Part shown: in pieces, positions 32,610-32,635 of the stretch
Layout: each line of letters opens with the position of its first letter
How positions within the stretch are numbered: the first letter of the stretch is position 1
Assembly: GCA_009909005.1 (NCBI GenBank)
Contig: JAAAOG010000126.1
Location: 1-32,635, forward strand
Length of the DNA stretch: 32,635 nucleotides
Origin: Alphaproteobacteria bacterium
GTDB lineage: Bacteria > Pseudomonadota > Alphaproteobacteria > DSM-16000 > Inquilinaceae
Direction: 5' to 3'
The notes under the pieces: model-generated
What the model was told of the DNA's origin: nothing
The model's input: only the letters and a program-made list of their open reading frames with translations
Database searches by the model: none
Made by a program: the position numbers and the translations under genes

Positions 32610-32630
32610 GCTTGTTGGACATTGTGGTTA
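32610..32630 (+). promoter_or_regulatory. rRNA leader, boxA-like segment
   Basis: GCTTGTTGGACATTGTGGTT resembles the antitermination leader GCTCTTTGACATTGT that precedes 16S rRNA in many alphaproteobacteria. It starts about 45 bases after the -10 element. The 16S gene itself would lie beyond the window. Confidence 0.5.
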
Positions 32631-32635
32631 GAGGA

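Noticed and set aside
1-32635. CRISPR array or tRNA genes
   Set aside because: No regularly spaced direct repeats and no recognisable tRNA sequence were seen on reading the window.

Overview
The window is GC-rich, densely coded DNA from what is very probably an alphaproteobacterium. The main evidence is the order rpmH-rnpA-yidD-yidC-engB(yihA)-argB and a YidC with a long charged C-terminal tail; the genus cannot be told from this sequence. No complete RNA gene is present. The last 100 bases look like the promoter and leader of an rRNA operon that would begin just beyond the right edge.

Layout. 1-4000: the end of a GNAT acetyltransferase, a soluble diguanylate cyclase behind a secreted pentapeptide-repeat protein, a hotdog thioesterase, a homologue of the sensory-rhodopsin transducer, and an FKBP-type prolyl isomerase. 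4000-6100: a chemoreceptor with a Cache sensor and a zinc-binding CZB tail. 6300-10200: a VOC protein, the fluoride channel CrcB with its usual DUF190 partner, a bifunctional class A penicillin-binding protein, and a GFA-family protein. 10200-12450: a two-gene operon of a TVP38/TMEM64 membrane protein and a MerA-like flavoprotein disulfide reductase. 12580-17540: the rpmH to argB housekeeping block, led by a textbook promoter. 17660-20190: an Rpn/DUF4351 nuclease-like protein, a Tat-type lipoprotein lytic transglycosylase, and a PagL-type lipid A 3-O-deacylase.

20390-24578: a remnant of a Mu-like phage that keeps only the DNA-packaging segment: a DUF2730-like protein, a gp26-like protein, a DUF1804 small terminase, a large terminase and a DUF935 portal. 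No transposase, head, tail or lysis genes lie beside it. 24693-29729: a beta-phosphoglucomutase-like/trehalose-phosphatase fusion whose stop overlaps the start of a GH65 phosphorylase-family gene. The two genes give, split in two, the HAD-OtsB-GH65 domain order that I recall for mycobacterial OtsB1.

The most unusual object is in that GH65 gene. Its middle, including the catalytic region, is replaced by a strikingly AT-rich island (about 26365-29112). The island carries a four-helix membrane protein gene with a one-base frameshift, a HAD-family phosphatase and a PfkB-family sugar or nucleoside kinase. A run of ten G lies three bases before the first start codon of the island. This looks like horizontally acquired cargo and is the best candidate here for an undescribed small system; its function is not established by the sequence.

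29766-32635: a rhomboid protease and a periplasmic M23 peptidase, both on the minus strand, then the putative rRNA promoter. The promoter before rpmH and the one at the right edge share the same form (TTGACA, 17 bases, TATAAGCCCGG), which suggests common control of the translation machinery.
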